DNA of 64,000 bases. It comes from Vibrio tapetis subsp. tapetis (lineage in GTDB: Bacteria; Pseudomonadota; Gammaproteobacteria; Enterobacterales; Vibrionaceae). The notes below the pieces were generated by a model. It did not search any database and was not told the DNA's origin. It worked only from the letters and a program-made list of their open reading frames with translations. Numbering within the stretch: position 1 is the first letter of the stretch; each line of letters begins with the position of its first letter. Position numbers and translations under genes: made by a program. This document shows, piece after piece, positions 36,727 to 46,036 of the stretch. The stretch covers positions 930,001-994,000 of the forward strand of contig NZ_LT960612.1 of NCBI RefSeq assembly GCF_900233005.1. The letters are read 5' to 3'.

Positions 36727-37140
36727 TTACATCTGTACTTTTCCGCGCATCTGCTTAGTTTGACCGCGCTGAGTTTTCTTATCCATGCGCTTACGCTGCG
36801 AGTTTCGGCTTGGTTTGGTGTCTCGGCGTTTTTTTTGCACTTGTGTCGCACCGACGATCAGCTCTCGTAAGCGGTTAAGAGCATCTTCTCGGTTTTGCTC
36901 CTGAGTTCTAAATTGCTGAGCTTTAATGATGATCACGCCTTCTTTTGTTACGCGCGAATCTTTTAGTGCCAATAAGCGTTCTTTATAGAAGTCGGGCAGG
37001 GTTGAATGGGCAATATCAAAGCGTAGATGAATGGCGCTCGATACTTTATTGACGTTTTGCCCGCCAGCACCTTGAGCACGAATTGCCGTTAGGGTGATTT
37101 CCCAGTCGGCGAGTTCTACGTTGTTTGAAATTTTCAGCAT
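36727..37140 (-). CDS. arfB: Alternative ribosome-rescue factor ArfB (YaeJ)
   Basis: ArfB hydrolyses peptidyl-tRNA on ribosomes stalled at the end of truncated messages. The 137-residue protein has the GGQ catalytic loop (residues 26-28 in RAQGAGGQNVNKVSSAIHLRF), the release-factor domain-3 fold, and a basic C-terminal tail (about 110-137, KKTQRGQTKQMRGKVQM) that enters the empty mRNA channel. The ATG at 37140 gives the same N-terminal length as E. coli YaeJ; the open frame runs 14 codons further. Tail and GGQ are both intact, so it should work. Confidence 0.93.
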   Translation of the reverse strand: MLKISNNVELADWEITLTAIRAQGAGGQNVNKVSSAIHLRFDIAHSTLPDFYKERLLALKDSRVTKEGVIIIKAQQFRTQEQNREDALNRLRELIVGATQVQKKRRDTKPSRNSQRKRMDKKTQRGQTKQMRGKVQM

Positions 37141-37308
37141 TAAGCCACTCATGATTTGCGATAAGGTTTTTCTGGGCGACACCTTACCTCATTACACTGA
37201 ATTGAGAAAGTAACCCATGGCTTTGAATAGGCGAGAGTGGAAAATTGTGGCACTCTGGTCGGCGTTACCTACCATAATGGCCGTCGGCTCGATTTTAGGA
37301 GAAGCAGT

Positions 37309-37899
37309 TTGGATTTATCTCGTTACCAAGGTTTGATTTTTGATATGGATGGCACCTTAATCGATACGATGCCGTCTCACTTAGATGCATGGGCACAAGC
37401 GGCGGCTCACTTTGATATTCCGTTTGATCGGGAGTGGGTCCACAGCATGGGCGGGATGCCAAGTGGCAAAATCTTGCTAGAGATGAACAAACGTTATGGT
37501 CTGAATCACGATGCAAAAATCGTCGCGGCAAAGAAAATGGCAATCTTTGCAGGTATTGAAGATTTTGGTGAGTTGATCCCATCAACAAATGAAATCTTGA
37601 ACCAATACCAGGGCAAAAAGAAGATAGCCGTTGGTACGGGCAGCATGAGCCGCAGTGCCTCCCGTTTACTCGAAGGGCGAAATTTAACGCCTCTGCTTGA
37701 TGCCGTTGTGACCGCCTGCGATGTAGAAAACCATAAACCCGCACCTGATACCTTTTTACTAGCGGCAGAAAAACTTGGGCTCACTGCCAAGCAATGCGTT
37801 GTGTTTGAAGATACCGCGTTAGGGAAAAGTGCGGCACATGCTGCGGGCATGGACTGCATCATGGTAGAAGGCGACAAATTGGTGTTTTATCCAGTGTAG
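37309..37899 (+). CDS. yqaB: HAD phosphatase, YqaB/beta-phosphoglucomutase-like
   Basis: The 196-residue HAD hydrolase has motif I FDMDGTLIDT (nucleophile Asp12, acid Asp14), motif II VGTGSMS, the conserved lysine in NHKPAPDTF, and motif IV VFEDTALG. It follows E. coli YqaB, which acts on fructose-1-phosphate and similar sugar phosphates. I propose a TTG start at 37309, giving MDLSRYQGLIFDMDGT, with AGGAG seven bases upstream. The open frame from 37237 adds 24 residues that match nothing. A strong bidirectional terminator follows. Confidence 0.88.
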   Translation: MDLSRYQGLIFDMDGTLIDTMPSHLDAWAQAAAHFDIPFDREWVHSMGGMPSGKILLEMNKRYGLNHDAKIVAAKKMAIFAGIEDFGELIPSTNEILNQYQGKKKIAVGTGSMSRSASRLLEGRNLTPLLDAVVTACDVENHKPAPDTFLLAAEKLGLTAKQCVVFEDTALGKSAAHAAGMDCIMVEGDKLVFYPV

Positions 37900-37920
37900 A
37901 GTGCCTACCTGCTGATATTT

Positions 37921-37958
37921 AAAAGCCCCTTAACGTTTTTCACGTTAAGGGGCTTTTT
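37921..37958. terminator. Strong terminator behind the HAD phosphatase gene
   Basis: Perfect stem AAAAGCCCCTTAACG / CGTTAAGGGGCTTTTT around a short T-rich loop. It also ends the small minus-strand gene next to it. Confidence 0.92.
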
Positions 37959-38014
37959 GCAATCCGTAGCTTTATGCTATTTTTCGATCTTTTGTCTTCT
38001 AGAACGAATAGGTT

Positions 38015-38119
38015 CTAAAGAGCGCCAGCCCAGAAAAGAGCATTGGTCAATGTTAGTCCAAACATGATAGAAAGCAGGACTAAAAAGCCAGCAGCAGCGC
38101 GAAGTTTCTCTATGATCAT
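38015..38119 (-). CDS. Small single-pass membrane protein (34 residues)
   Basis: A 35-codon frame starts MIIEKLRAAAGFLVLLSIMF and ends in ...NALFWAGAL. A short basic N-terminus is followed by one hydrophobic helix of about 23 residues, the layout of small bacterial membrane proteins. It is followed on the minus strand by the strong hairpin at 37921-37958. The ribosome site is weak (TAAG about ten bases upstream), which keeps confidence moderate. It resembles short Vibrio membrane proteins that are often missed in annotation; the function is unknown. Confidence 0.5.
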   Translation of the reverse strand: MIIEKLRAAAGFLVLLSIMFGLTLTNALFWAGAL

Positions 38120-38381
38120 CGTAATTTACTTACAGTTGATTATTAATTCAGCGCTATTCTCGCTAAAAGTGTGATGGTGGTCAACTTTTATTGTTGGTTA
38201 ATTTCATATATCCAAAAGTAGTTAAGTAAATGAAAGGATTTTAACCGTTACCGTACAATGTGAGTAAATTGACATTGCGCTAGGGTTAACTTTGCATTGC
38301 TTTACGTAAGGGTGACAGTACTTTACATAACGATTGGTAATATAAACCTCGTCGGAACACATAACTAAAAGCGAGATTATT

Positions 38382-38723
38382 ATGAAAAAACTACTTATTA
38401 TTGCAGCAACGGCACTTATCAGCTCAACGGCTTTCGCATCAACGAACAATTTGAATGGCAGCACTGATATAGCAACAGATGGCTATCAAACGAAAGATCA
38501 AGCCTACAGCGCTGGTTATTCCCAAGTTGAATCGGTCAATAAGATGAACTCTCAAGAGCAAGCGCTCAAACTTGGCCTAGTCAATACCGAGATCGTATAC
38601 AACAGCGTTGGCGTTGACGAAATGGAAGTTAAAGTAGAAGAGTACTCTCCTGAGCGTGGCATTATTGCTTACCGAGCGATTGTGAATATCGACTATCACT
38701 ACTCAGAAAGAGATAACGGCTAA
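38382..38723 (+). CDS. DUF3316 family periplasmic protein
   Basis: The 113-residue protein has a signal peptide (MKKLLIIAATALISSTAFA, cut after Ala19) and the DUF3316 domain found mostly in vibrios: TKDQAYSAGYSQVESVNKMNS in parts, then EVKVEEYSPERGIIAYRAIVNIDYHY, a strand-rich end. The function is unknown; exported beta-rich stress proteins of this size are common. AGCGAG upstream of the ATG is a weak ribosome site. A promoter presumably lies in the 260-bp gap upstream. Confidence 0.88.
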   Translation: MKKLLIIAATALISSTAFASTNNLNGSTDIATDGYQTKDQAYSAGYSQVESVNKMNSQEQALKLGLVNTEIVYNSVGVDEMEVKVEEYSPERGIIAYRAIVNIDYHYSERDNG

Positions 38724-38977
38724 TAATTCGTATAACGAGCGGCTATTTACCGTAAGCGATCTTACGAATAGTGTATAGCGGCAAGCGTTCATTGGTGAAG
38801 ATGGCCAAGGATGGTCATATTTTTCCTATAACAGAGAATAGCCGAAATAAACGGGGTAACTGAAGCCCTGAACATCGGTTTAATTTGAAATTTCATATTG
38901 ATCACTATATGTTTGTTTTCTTTTCCAAATAAGCGCGTTCTGATACTTGCAACGCCGAAATGAATAAAGGATAACAA

Positions 38978-39667
38978 ATGAACGTGATGCAGCTTTGTCG
39001 AGAGTCGTGGTACTTTTTCCGACAGAACCTTACCGCCATTTTTTCAGTCTTAATTCCATCCATTGCAATTGGCGAGACATTCACAGCCTTTGTGGACTTT
39101 GATTCCACCTCCCCCCTACAATCATTGTTGATCTGGGGGCCTTTGTTGTTACTGCCGATTTTCCAAGCCGCCTTAATCATGATGTTGAAATCTCAAGTAA
39201 CAGGCGAACGTCTTTCCGTCTCTGACTGCTACCGACTGGGTGCGGCCGCTTACTTACGATTGGCGGCAATATACTTGTGCGCAGGGTTAGGCATTATGTT
39301 TGGTTTCATTTTATTGGTGATCCCAGGCCTAATCATCATGTCACGCTTGTGCATCGCTGAGTATTACTGTTTATTTGAAGGGAAAACGGCTATGGATTCG
39401 TTGCAGGCCAGTTGGCAGAAAACGAAAGAGTACCAGTGGCCAATTTTAGGTGGATATTTGCTTGTGATGATTGTGCAAGCATTACCGATTATTGCTATTG
39501 ATCAACTACTAGAAATTACGCAGTTGATGAACCCAATAACTCGTTTTCTATCCGGTGCGTTTGAATCTGTTTTGATTTCGGTACTGACGGTATTTACCTT
39601 CAGGCTGTATTGCGAGTTCGAACAAAAGCCTGAAGCCAGCTCCCATGATGATTCTATCGTGAGCTAG
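38978..39667 (+). CDS. Inner-membrane protein, YciC/UPF0259-like
   Basis: The 229-residue membrane protein has about six hydrophobic segments: IFSVLIPSIAIG, LLIWGPLLLLPIFQAALIMML, LAAIYLCAGLGIMFGFILLVIPGLIIM, and three more up to VLISVLTVFTF. The layout and the LLVIPGLIIMSRLCIAEYY block are those of the YciC (UPF0259) family, whose function is not established. A terminator lies directly behind it. Confidence 0.7.
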   Translation: MNVMQLCRESWYFFRQNLTAIFSVLIPSIAIGETFTAFVDFDSTSPLQSLLIWGPLLLLPIFQAALIMMLKSQVTGERLSVSDCYRLGAAAYLRLAAIYLCAGLGIMFGFILLVIPGLIIMSRLCIAEYYCLFEGKTAMDSLQASWQKTKEYQWPILGGYLLVMIVQALPIIAIDQLLEITQLMNPITRFLSGAFESVLISVLTVFTFRLYCEFEQKPEASSHDDSIVS

Positions 39668-39690
39668 CATTAGCAAAGTTTCGTGATTGA

Positions 39691-39713
39691 AACCGCCGAA
39701 AGGCGGTTTTTTT
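39691..39713 (+). terminator. Terminator of the YciC-like gene
   Basis: AACCGCC-GAA-AGGCGG with a following T7 run. It lies within the open frame upstream of the next MCP, showing that that frame's first 60 codons are not translated. Confidence 0.88.
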
Positions 39714-39866
39714 ATGGGCAAAGCGAAAGAGATAGCAGCAACAGCGTCTAGGTGGGGCTCTTTATTACCGCAAATGTATGCATGTTTATTAGTAAAACCT
39801 GATTTGACTCCTACACTTTATCAAAAGAGAAATATAAAGAGCGACTCAGTTGATAAGGAAAATGCG

Positions 39867-41552
39867 ATGCAATGGTTTAAAGATCTAGCGATTAGCCGAA
39901 AAGTGTTGGTGCTGATCACTATTATGCTGGCGCTATTAGCGATAACGGCAGGGTACGCTGTGTCCAAAATGAGCCTTGTGGGTCATGAAATAGAGGGTAT
40001 TGCTAAAGAAAATATGCCGTTGGTACAAATCACCAGTGATATTACTATCAAGCAATTGGAAGCGGCATTGGTTTTAGAAAAAGCGTTACGTTACGCCCAG
40101 ATTAGTGGCGACCATTCCCAAGATGAAATCAAGAAGCTTGAACAACAAAACCATCGATTGGGTGTCGAGGTTGAAAAAGAATTTAAGCAAGCAAAAGATA
40201 TTTTAATCAAGGCAATGAGTCATGCATTAACACCAGAAATCTTAGCGGTTGAGCAAAAGTTGCTCAATGACCTAGATCGCCTCATACAAGAGCATAAAGA
40301 TTACGAGCAGCATACGTTTCAGGTTTTAGAATCCATATCTCTTGGTGACACGGCATCCATTAATAGTGAAGTCGAGCAGTTAGAAGGTGAGCAAGATGAG
40401 TTGAACCATGAATTGACCTCATTTTTATTCGCGTTAGAAAAAGTGACTGAAGATTCTATTTTATTCACCCAACAGGAAGAAGAGATGGCCTTACAAGGAA
40501 TGATGGTCATTGCCAGTATTTCAGCTTTGTTGGGCTTAGGATTCGGATTCTTACTGAGCCGAAGTTTGTCTGTTCCGCTTAAACAGGCGGCGAATTTGGC
40601 TGACTATATGGCGAATGGAGATTTTAGTCGTGATATTAAATCCACGAGTAAAGATGAAGTGGGTCAGTTGCTCAGTTCCATGAGTTCTATGACCGTGACT
40701 TTAAGAAAAACAATGCAAAATGTAACGCAGAGCGCAGAACAGATCACGGACTTGGTGGAAGAGGTCAATCAATTAACGGAAGCCAACAGTAAAGCAATTT
40801 ACAGCCAGCAACAAAATACCGAGCAAGTCGCAACGGCAATGAGTGAAATGGCGGCGACGGTTAATGACGTCGCGTCTAGCGCAAATGGCGCGTCGACTGC
40901 GACAGATCAAGCGGATGATCAATTACAAAAAGGAAATTTAACGGTCGTCACCACGGAAACGGCGAATGACAAGCTGGCCAAAATATCGGTCGCATCTTCA
41001 GAGAAAATGGACACAGTAAAAGAAAGCACGGCGGAAATTGGCGGGATTGTACAAGTAATAAATAGCATTGCAGAGCAAACTAATTTATTAGCGCTTAATG
41101 CGGCGATTGAATCGGCTAGGGCGGGTGAGCAAGGGCGAGGTTTTGCTGTGGTAGCTGATGAAGTGAGAGCGTTAGCGGGGCGAACCCAAGATGCCACCCA
41201 AGAAATCCAAAAGTTAATTGGTGAATTGCAAGTGCACGCAACGTCTGCGGTCGAGTCGATCCAAGAGAGTACGGATTGTGTCGCTGAAAGTGTTAGTCAT
41301 GCAGTAAAGACCAAAGAAGCCTTCGCCAATATTACCGATGTGGTGAGCGAAATTAGTAAAATGAACACTCAAATAGCGACTGCGAGTGAAGAGCAGTCCG
41401 TGGTGGCGGAGCAAATCAGTCAAAACCTTGAGGCGATTAAAGAATCCGGTGCGGAAGTCTTACATAGTTCGGAGGTGACATCACAGCGAACCGATAACTT
41501 AAGCGGTCATGCGAAAGATCTCAAGCAGTTGATGGGCCAGTTCACAGTCTAA
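39867..41552 (+). CDS. Methyl-accepting chemotaxis protein
   Basis: The 561-residue receptor starts [20 protein letters not shown] behind AAGGA. It has a first membrane helix (about 12-33), a long helical periplasmic domain (about 35-205), a second membrane helix (about 207-230), HAMP (about 230-285), and a signalling domain with [21 protein letters not shown] at the tip. No C-terminal pentapeptide is seen. The frame is open for 60 codons further upstream, but that stretch contains a terminator hairpin. The sensor domain is unlike those of the MCP pair at 11353-14921. Confidence 0.92.
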   Translation: MQWFKDLAISRKVLVLITIMLALLAITAGYAVSKMSLVGHEIEGIAKENMPLVQITSDITIKQLEAALVLEKALRYAQISGDHSQDEIKKLEQQNHRLGVEVEKEFKQAKDILIKAMSHALTPEILAVEQKLLNDLDRLIQEHKDYEQHTFQVLESISLGDTASINSEVEQLEGEQDELNHELTSFLFALEKVTEDSILFTQQEEEMALQGMMVIASISALLGLGFGFLLSRSLSVPLKQAANLADYMANGDFSRDIKSTSKDEVGQLLSSMSSMTVTLRKTMQNVTQSAEQITDLVEEVNQLTEANSKAIYSQQQNTEQVATAMSEMAATVNDVASSANGASTATDQADDQLQKGNLTVVTTETANDKLAKISVASSEKMDTVKESTAEIGGIVQVINSIAEQTNLLALNAAIESARAGEQGRGFAVVADEVRALAGRTQDATQEIQKLIGELQVHATSAVESIQESTDCVAESVSHAVKTKEAFANITDVVSEISKMNTQIATASEEQSVVAEQISQNLEAIKESGAEVLHSSEVTSQRTDNLSGHAKDLKQLMGQFTV

Positions 41553-41556
41553 TTTA

Positions 41557-41572
41557 TGATAACGTTTACACT
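41557..41572. promoter_or_regulatory. GalR/LacI-type operator-like sequence
   Basis: TGATAACGTTTACACT contains one perfect gal half-site (GTGTAAACG reversed) and a weaker second half. It lies between an MCP stop and an IS, with no gene behind it now. Confidence 0.3.
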
Positions 41573-41704
41573 TGGGTGGATTCCTAATCGGTACGATTAC
41601 TTAATGCTTTATTAACAATATTCAGTGTAAAAAAAGGGTCTCATAATAACGCCTTAAATCACATCATAATCGAGTCATAGAGCGTAAAAAGGGCAACTCA
41701 ATAG

Positions 41705-43124
41705 CTTAATGCCGATCGTTTAGCTACTTGAACGATCCTCCAGAGGCCTCATAATCGGTCGTAACGTAAGTTACGGCCGATTTTTTATGTCTGAGTTTTC
41801 AAAAGAGTTACAGGTTACCGCAGAGTTTTGCCACGAACGTCCAATCGATGTGTTTAATAAACACATTCCTTGGGAATGGGTTGAAGAAGCTGTTCAACAA
41901 ACTGGACGAGTATCGCTCAGAAAGCGACGCCTCCCCGCAGAGCAAGCTGTTTGGTTAGTATTAGGGATTGGGCTCCAACGTAATCGCTCCATTCAAGATG
42001 TCTGCGACAAGTTGGAGTTAGCATTCCCTGATGTAGATGGTGAACTCACACCTATGGCAACAAGCAGTATTATCAAGGGGAAAGAACGCCTCGGCGATAA
42101 ACCTATGCGTTACTTATTTAAAACTACAGCCCAACAGTGGGAGCAACAATCAGACTTTGACGAAGTTTGTGGCTTAAAGCTTCTTAGTGTCGATGGAACG
42201 TATTTCAAAACTCACAATACCGAAGAAAATCAGCATTTTGGGTTTGCTCAAAAAGGTGCATCATTTCCAAGCGTGTTGGCAGTAACATTAATGTCTACAC
42301 GTAGCCACCTTGTGTCCGATGCTGCTTTTGGACCAGTAACAAACAGTGAAATATCATATGCCCAACAACTTGTGGGGTCAGCACCAGATGACTCATTAAC
42401 ACTTTTTGATAGAGGGTTCACTTCTGCGGAGTTATTTACCAGCTGGCAGGGTGCTAGCAGTAACAGCCACTGGTTAACACCAATCAAAACCAAAATGCGC
42501 TATGACATAATCGAGAGTTATACTGATTATGATCATCTCATTGAGATGCCTGTTTCACCACAAGCTCAAAAGCAGACTCCCTATCTTGGCAAGAGATGGC
42601 AAGCACGCCTTATTCTAATTCCAACCCCTAAAGGTGAAATCAAAGGCTTCATTACTTCGTGCTTATGCCCTGAGCGCTATCTGTTTGATGACTTAGTTAA
42701 AGTGTATTGGGAGCGTTGGGAAATCGAACGCAGTTACGGCGAACTAAAGCAGTATCAGTTACAAAACAAACCAACATTACGAAGTAAGAAAAAAGTCGGG
42801 ATATATCAGGAGCTATGGGGAATATTAACCAGCTATAACATCGTGAGGCTGGAAATGGCTGAGATGGCTAAACAACATGAAGTTGAGCCTCTACGGATCA
42901 GCTTCATTAATGCCTTATTTTTGATTATGGATGAGATGATTTGGGCGAGCGACACTCGAAGTCCAGGAGCGATACCAAAAAACTTAAAAGCTCTCAGGGA
43001 CAATGGGAAGCGGCTTATTCTCCCCAAGAAACGGAAAAGGAAACCATACCCCAGAGCGGTTTTAAAAAAGCCAGCCCGATACCCCAATAAACATGCCACT
43101 CGCTCTTAAGCGAGTGGCATTAAG
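41705..43124 (+). mobile_element. IS4-family insertion sequence (about 1.42 kb)
   Basis: The left end CTTAATGCCGATCGTTTA and the right end, read inward, CTTAATGCCACTCGCTTA form imperfect inverted repeats with about 15 of 18 positions alike. They resemble the ends of E. coli IS4 (TAATGCCGATC). The element carries one transposase gene. I see no 11-13 bp target duplication at its flanks, so it may be old or the product of a rearrangement. Confidence 0.8.
41787..43109 (+). CDS. IS4-family transposase
   Basis: The 440-residue DDE transposase has an N-terminal DNA-binding region (ERPIDVFNKHIPWEWVEEAV), the first Asp in LLSVDGTYFKTH, the second in LTLFDRGFTSAELF, and the Glu in the IS4 signature Y-x2-R-x3-E-x6-K (YWERWEIERSYGELK). 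All catalytic residues are present and the frame is intact, so the element could be active. The basic C-terminus (PKKRKRKPYPRAVLKKPARYP) is typical. The gene ends within the right terminal hairpin of the element. Confidence 0.94.
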   Translation: MSEFSKELQVTAEFCHERPIDVFNKHIPWEWVEEAVQQTGRVSLRKRRLPAEQAVWLVLGIGLQRNRSIQDVCDKLELAFPDVDGELTPMATSSIIKGKERLGDKPMRYLFKTTAQQWEQQSDFDEVCGLKLLSVDGTYFKTHNTEENQHFGFAQKGASFPSVLAVTLMSTRSHLVSDAAFGPVTNSEISYAQQLVGSAPDDSLTLFDRGFTSAELFTSWQGASSNSHWLTPIKTKMRYDIIESYTDYDHLIEMPVSPQAQKQTPYLGKRWQARLILIPTPKGEIKGFITSCLCPERYLFDDLVKVYWERWEIERSYGELKQYQLQNKPTLRSKKKVGIYQELWGILTSYNIVRLEMAEMAKQHEVEPLRISFINALFLIMDEMIWASDTRSPGAIPKNLKALRDNGKRLILPKKRKRKPYPRAVLKKPARYPNKHATRS

Positions 43125-43176
43125 CGCTAGGCTCCGATTTTTCTATCTGTGTTTTGCTCGTTAGAGACGGCGATGG

Positions 43177-44184
43177 TTAGGAGGTCGGGCACTTGTCTAC
43201 AGAGACACGTCTTACCAATGTTGGAGAGAAAATCATCGGTTCTGGTTCTGGTGGATTACCTTGGGCTAACGCAAGGGCAAGGTTCGCTGCCTTTTCTGCC
43301 ATCATTTTAATCGGGTAACGTATGGTGGTGAGTTTTGGATGAACATAGCGAGCGATTAAACCATCATCAAACCCGATAATCGACATTTGGCTAGGTACCT
43401 TAATGCCGTTTTCTTCCATGATCGAAAGAGCCCCCGCTGCAATATTATCGTTATAAGCCACGATGCCGGTAATCGGCAGTGATTTCGTCAATAAATTGGT
43501 CATTGCTGCTTCGCCACCTTCACTGTTTGGCTCTCCGTACTCTATATAGCTAGAAGACAGTGAAATATCGTTATCTTTCAATGCGGCTAAATAACCAGCA
43601 ATACGTTCGTCAGCATCTTCTATTTTGTGAGAAGAGCCAATGCACGCGATTTGGCGATGACCGTTACGAATTAAGTACTCTGTCGCTAGATAAGCACCAC
43701 GGTAGTTATCCAGAGAAATACAACGGTGTGCAAGCTCAGGAATGTGGCGATTAACTAAGACCAACCCTTTAACTTCATTGGCATAAGCGATGAGTTCTTC
43801 ATCTGATAATGCTTTGGAGTGAATAATGAGTGCTTCGCAACGGCTGTTGATCAGCAGCTCAATGGCGCTACGCTCGTCGTTTTCATCGTGGTATCCGTTA
43901 CCAATCAGAATGTGCTTACCTTGTGAGTGAGCAACTTCATCAACAGATTTTACCATGGTACCGAAAAAGGGATCAGAAACGTCACTGACGAGAACGCCCA
44001 CGGTGTTGGTACTTTGGCTGACTAATGCACGTGCATTGGCGTTAGGGCGGTAACCAAGCAGTTTCATCGCTCGACTAACAGATTCGATGGATTTGACACT
44101 TGCTTTAGGAGATTTATTGATCACGCGAGACACGGTGGCAACAGATACCCCAGCTTCACGAGCCACATCTTTGATGGTAGCCAT
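43177..44184 (-). CDS. galR: GalR/GalS-type LacI-family repressor
   Basis: The 335-residue regulator has an N-terminal helix-turn-helix with hinge (MATIKDVAREAGVSVATVSR...PNANARAL) and a sugar-binding-protein-like core. It matches E. coli GalR throughout: VGVLVSDVSDPFFGTMVKSVDEVA in parts, LIGNGYH, VNRHIPE, GEPNSEGGEAAM, IGFDDGLIARYVHPKLTTIRYPI and the end FSPTLVRRVSV. It probably represses galactose genes, which are not in this window. The ATG at 44184 has AAGGA upstream; the frame extends eight codons further. A gal-operator-like site upstream suggests self-regulation. Confidence 0.85.
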   Translation of the reverse strand: MATIKDVAREAGVSVATVSRVINKSPKASVKSIESVSRAMKLLGYRPNANARALVSQSTNTVGVLVSDVSDPFFGTMVKSVDEVAHSQGKHILIGNGYHDENDERSAIELLINSRCEALIIHSKALSDEELIAYANEVKGLVLVNRHIPELAHRCISLDNYRGAYLATEYLIRNGHRQIACIGSSHKIEDADERIAGYLAALKDNDISLSSSYIEYGEPNSEGGEAAMTNLLTKSLPITGIVAYNDNIAAGALSIMEENGIKVPSQMSIIGFDDGLIARYVHPKLTTIRYPIKMMAEKAANLALALAQGNPPEPEPMIFSPTLVRRVSVDKCPTS

Positions 44185-44302
44185 AATGTTCCTTATTCTA
44201 ATACTCAATCTATTAAACTACGTAAATACGATGATAGCAATCGGCGTTACACTAATAGATGATAACTGACATTAAGTTATTATATTTTAAGTAATAAAAT
44301 CA

Positions 44303-44318
44303 GTGTAAAGGTTTACCC
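44303..44318. promoter_or_regulatory. Candidate GalR operator
   Basis: GTGTAAAGGTTTACCC fits the 16-bp gal operator (GTGTAAACGTTTACAC) at 13 positions and lies about 119 bp before the repressor start. Confidence 0.5.
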
Positions 44319-44324
44319 AAAAAC

Positions 44325-44352
44325 AAAAAAAGAGCGGACTGGCCGCTCTTTT
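44325..44352 (-). terminator. nhaD terminator
   Basis: On the minus strand AAGAGCGGCC, a short loop, GTCCGCTCTTTTTTT. It lies about 25 bases after the nhaD stop. Confidence 0.88.
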
Positions 44353-44377
44353 CATTGTGAGATAACAAGCACTCCTA

Positions 44378-45811
44378 TTAGGAACTAAACAAGTGGCCAT
44401 TAATCATTAGGTGGGCGCCAATACTGACGAAATAACCGATGGCAATCACCGGGGTCCATTTTAGGTGGCCAAAGAAAGTGTATTTACCGTGCGCCGCGCC
44501 CATTAACGCGACACCCGCAGCGGAGCCAATGGATAATAAACTGCCCCCAACGCCTGCGGTGAGAGTGACCAATAACCAGTTACCTAAATCCATTTCTGGC
44601 TGCATGGTTAATACTGCAAACATCACGGGAATATTATCGACGATGGCGGATAAGATCCCGACAACGGTATTGGCTAAAATTGGGTCCCATTGAGTGTACA
44701 TCACCTCAGAAATAACACTCAAATAGCCAATTAGGCTTAAACCGCCCACACACATCACAACGCCATAGAAAAACAGTAATGTGTCCCACTCGGCGCGAGA
44801 CACCCTTTGAAATACATCGAATGGGACTACCGAACCAAGGCGTTTTAATGCGGCTTCGTCATGAATTGCTTCTGCCCGCGCTCGTTTCTTAGCAAGCGAC
44901 CCTCCTAATGTCTTACGTAAGAAGTAACTAAAGAACTGCAAGTAAGCCAATCCCATCATCATGCCTATTACTGGCGGGAAGTGCAGTACGCCATGGAATG
45001 CGACAGCGGTGCCGATAGTGAGTAGGAACAAAAAGACAATTCTCTTCGCGCCACGTTTTAATTCAATGACTTCGCCTGAAGCGGATGGGTGTCCTTTGGG
45101 AATAAAAAACGACATGATCAAAGCTGGCACTAGGTAGTTAAGTACCGAAGGTAAAAACAGACTTAAGAATTGATTAAAGGTCACTAAGCCTGTTTGCCAC
45201 ACCATTAAGGTAGTGATGTCTCCAAATGGGCTAAATGCACCGCCAGCATTAGCTGCGATAACAATATTGACACAAGCTAAGTTGATGAAGCGGTCGTTGT
45301 CACCGCCGACTTTCATAACAACAGCACACATCAAAAGGGCGGTGGTTAGGTTATCGGCGATAGGGGATATAAAAAATGAAAGTATGCCGGTAATCCAAAA
45401 TAATGAACGTAAATCGAACCCTTTGTTGACCATCCAAGCTTGTAAGGCATCAAATAATCTTCTCTCTTCCATGGCGTTGATGTAGGTCATCGCAACAAGT
45501 AGGAACAACAGCAGCTGAGCGTATTCCAATAGGTTGTGCTCAATCGCATGTTTGGCTACTTCTATTTGCCCTGCTTCTTGATAAGCAAAGCCAATGATCA
45601 TCCAGATGAATCCAGCCGCTAGCAGGACGGGCTTAGACTTTTTCAGTTTGAGATATTCTTCACCCATGACCAATGTATAGGCAAGTGCAAAAATGATCAG
45701 TGCAGAATATCCAACCGGTGAGGTTGTGAAATCTAAAGATGGCTCGGAGGCAAAAACGGGCCCAGAGAAGAAGGCTAAACAGGATGCAAATAAGATTAAA
45801 ACGACATTCAT
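44378..45811 (-). CDS. nhaD: Na+/H+ antiporter NhaD
   Basis: The 477-residue inner-membrane antiporter exports sodium or lithium in exchange for protons. It has a signal-like first helix (MNVVLILFASCLAFF...VFA) and about 12 further membrane helices. NhaD-family blocks include FFISPIADNLTTALLMCAVV (with the key Asp), IVIAANAGGAFSPFGDITTLMVW, and VVGILSAIVDNIPVMFAVLTM with a second buried Asp. The ATG at 45811 is used; the TTG four codons earlier overlaps the AAGGAG ribosome site and cannot be right. This fits a marine or estuarine bacterium that lives at high salt and alkaline pH. Confidence 0.93.
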   Translation of the reverse strand: MNVVLILFASCLAFFSGPVFASEPSLDFTTSPVGYSALIIFALAYTLVMGEEYLKLKKSKPVLLAAGFIWMIIGFAYQEAGQIEVAKHAIEHNLLEYAQLLLFLLVAMTYINAMEERRLFDALQAWMVNKGFDLRSLFWITGILSFFISPIADNLTTALLMCAVVMKVGGDNDRFINLACVNIVIAANAGGAFSPFGDITTLMVWQTGLVTFNQFLSLFLPSVLNYLVPALIMSFFIPKGHPSASGEVIELKRGAKRIVFLFLLTIGTAVAFHGVLHFPPVIGMMMGLAYLQFFSYFLRKTLGGSLAKKRARAEAIHDEAALKRLGSVVPFDVFQRVSRAEWDTLLFFYGVVMCVGGLSLIGYLSVISEVMYTQWDPILANTVVGILSAIVDNIPVMFAVLTMQPEMDLGNWLLVTLTAGVGGSLLSIGSAAGVALMGAAHGKYTFFGHLKWTPVIAIGYFVSIGAHLMINGHLFSS

Positions 45812-45976
45812 AATATGACTCAACTCCTTGAGAATATGAAAAGAATAGGGGTATTACAGTTGGAATTGTTAGTAATGGTTAAATTTTATTTAAAACTTTG
45901 ATAAATAAACGTGAGCTATTGCATGTCTCGGTTGGTTTTCTTAACGGAAGAGAGTTTTTGCGAAGTAGGGAGCGTA

Positions 45977-46012
45977 TAAAAGCCTCTGCGTATCGCTATT
46001 CAGAGGCTTAAT
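45977..46012 (-). terminator. Terminator of the RND efflux operon
   Basis: On the minus strand AAGCCTCTG, a 12-base loop, CAGAGGCTTTT. It lies about 25 bases after the pump's stop codon. Confidence 0.8.
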
Positions 46013-46036
46013 TTTATAAGGTGACGTTAGTCTTGA

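Noticed and set aside
39687..39866. 60-codon N-terminal extension of the MCP at 39867
   Set aside because: It contains a complete terminator hairpin with T tract, its residues match no MCP, and a proper ribosome site precedes the ATG at 39867.
43094..43121. Perfect palindrome GCCACTCGCT/AGCGAGTGGC as a separate terminator
   Set aside because: It is part of the IS right end and has no T tract; I treat it as a feature of the element.
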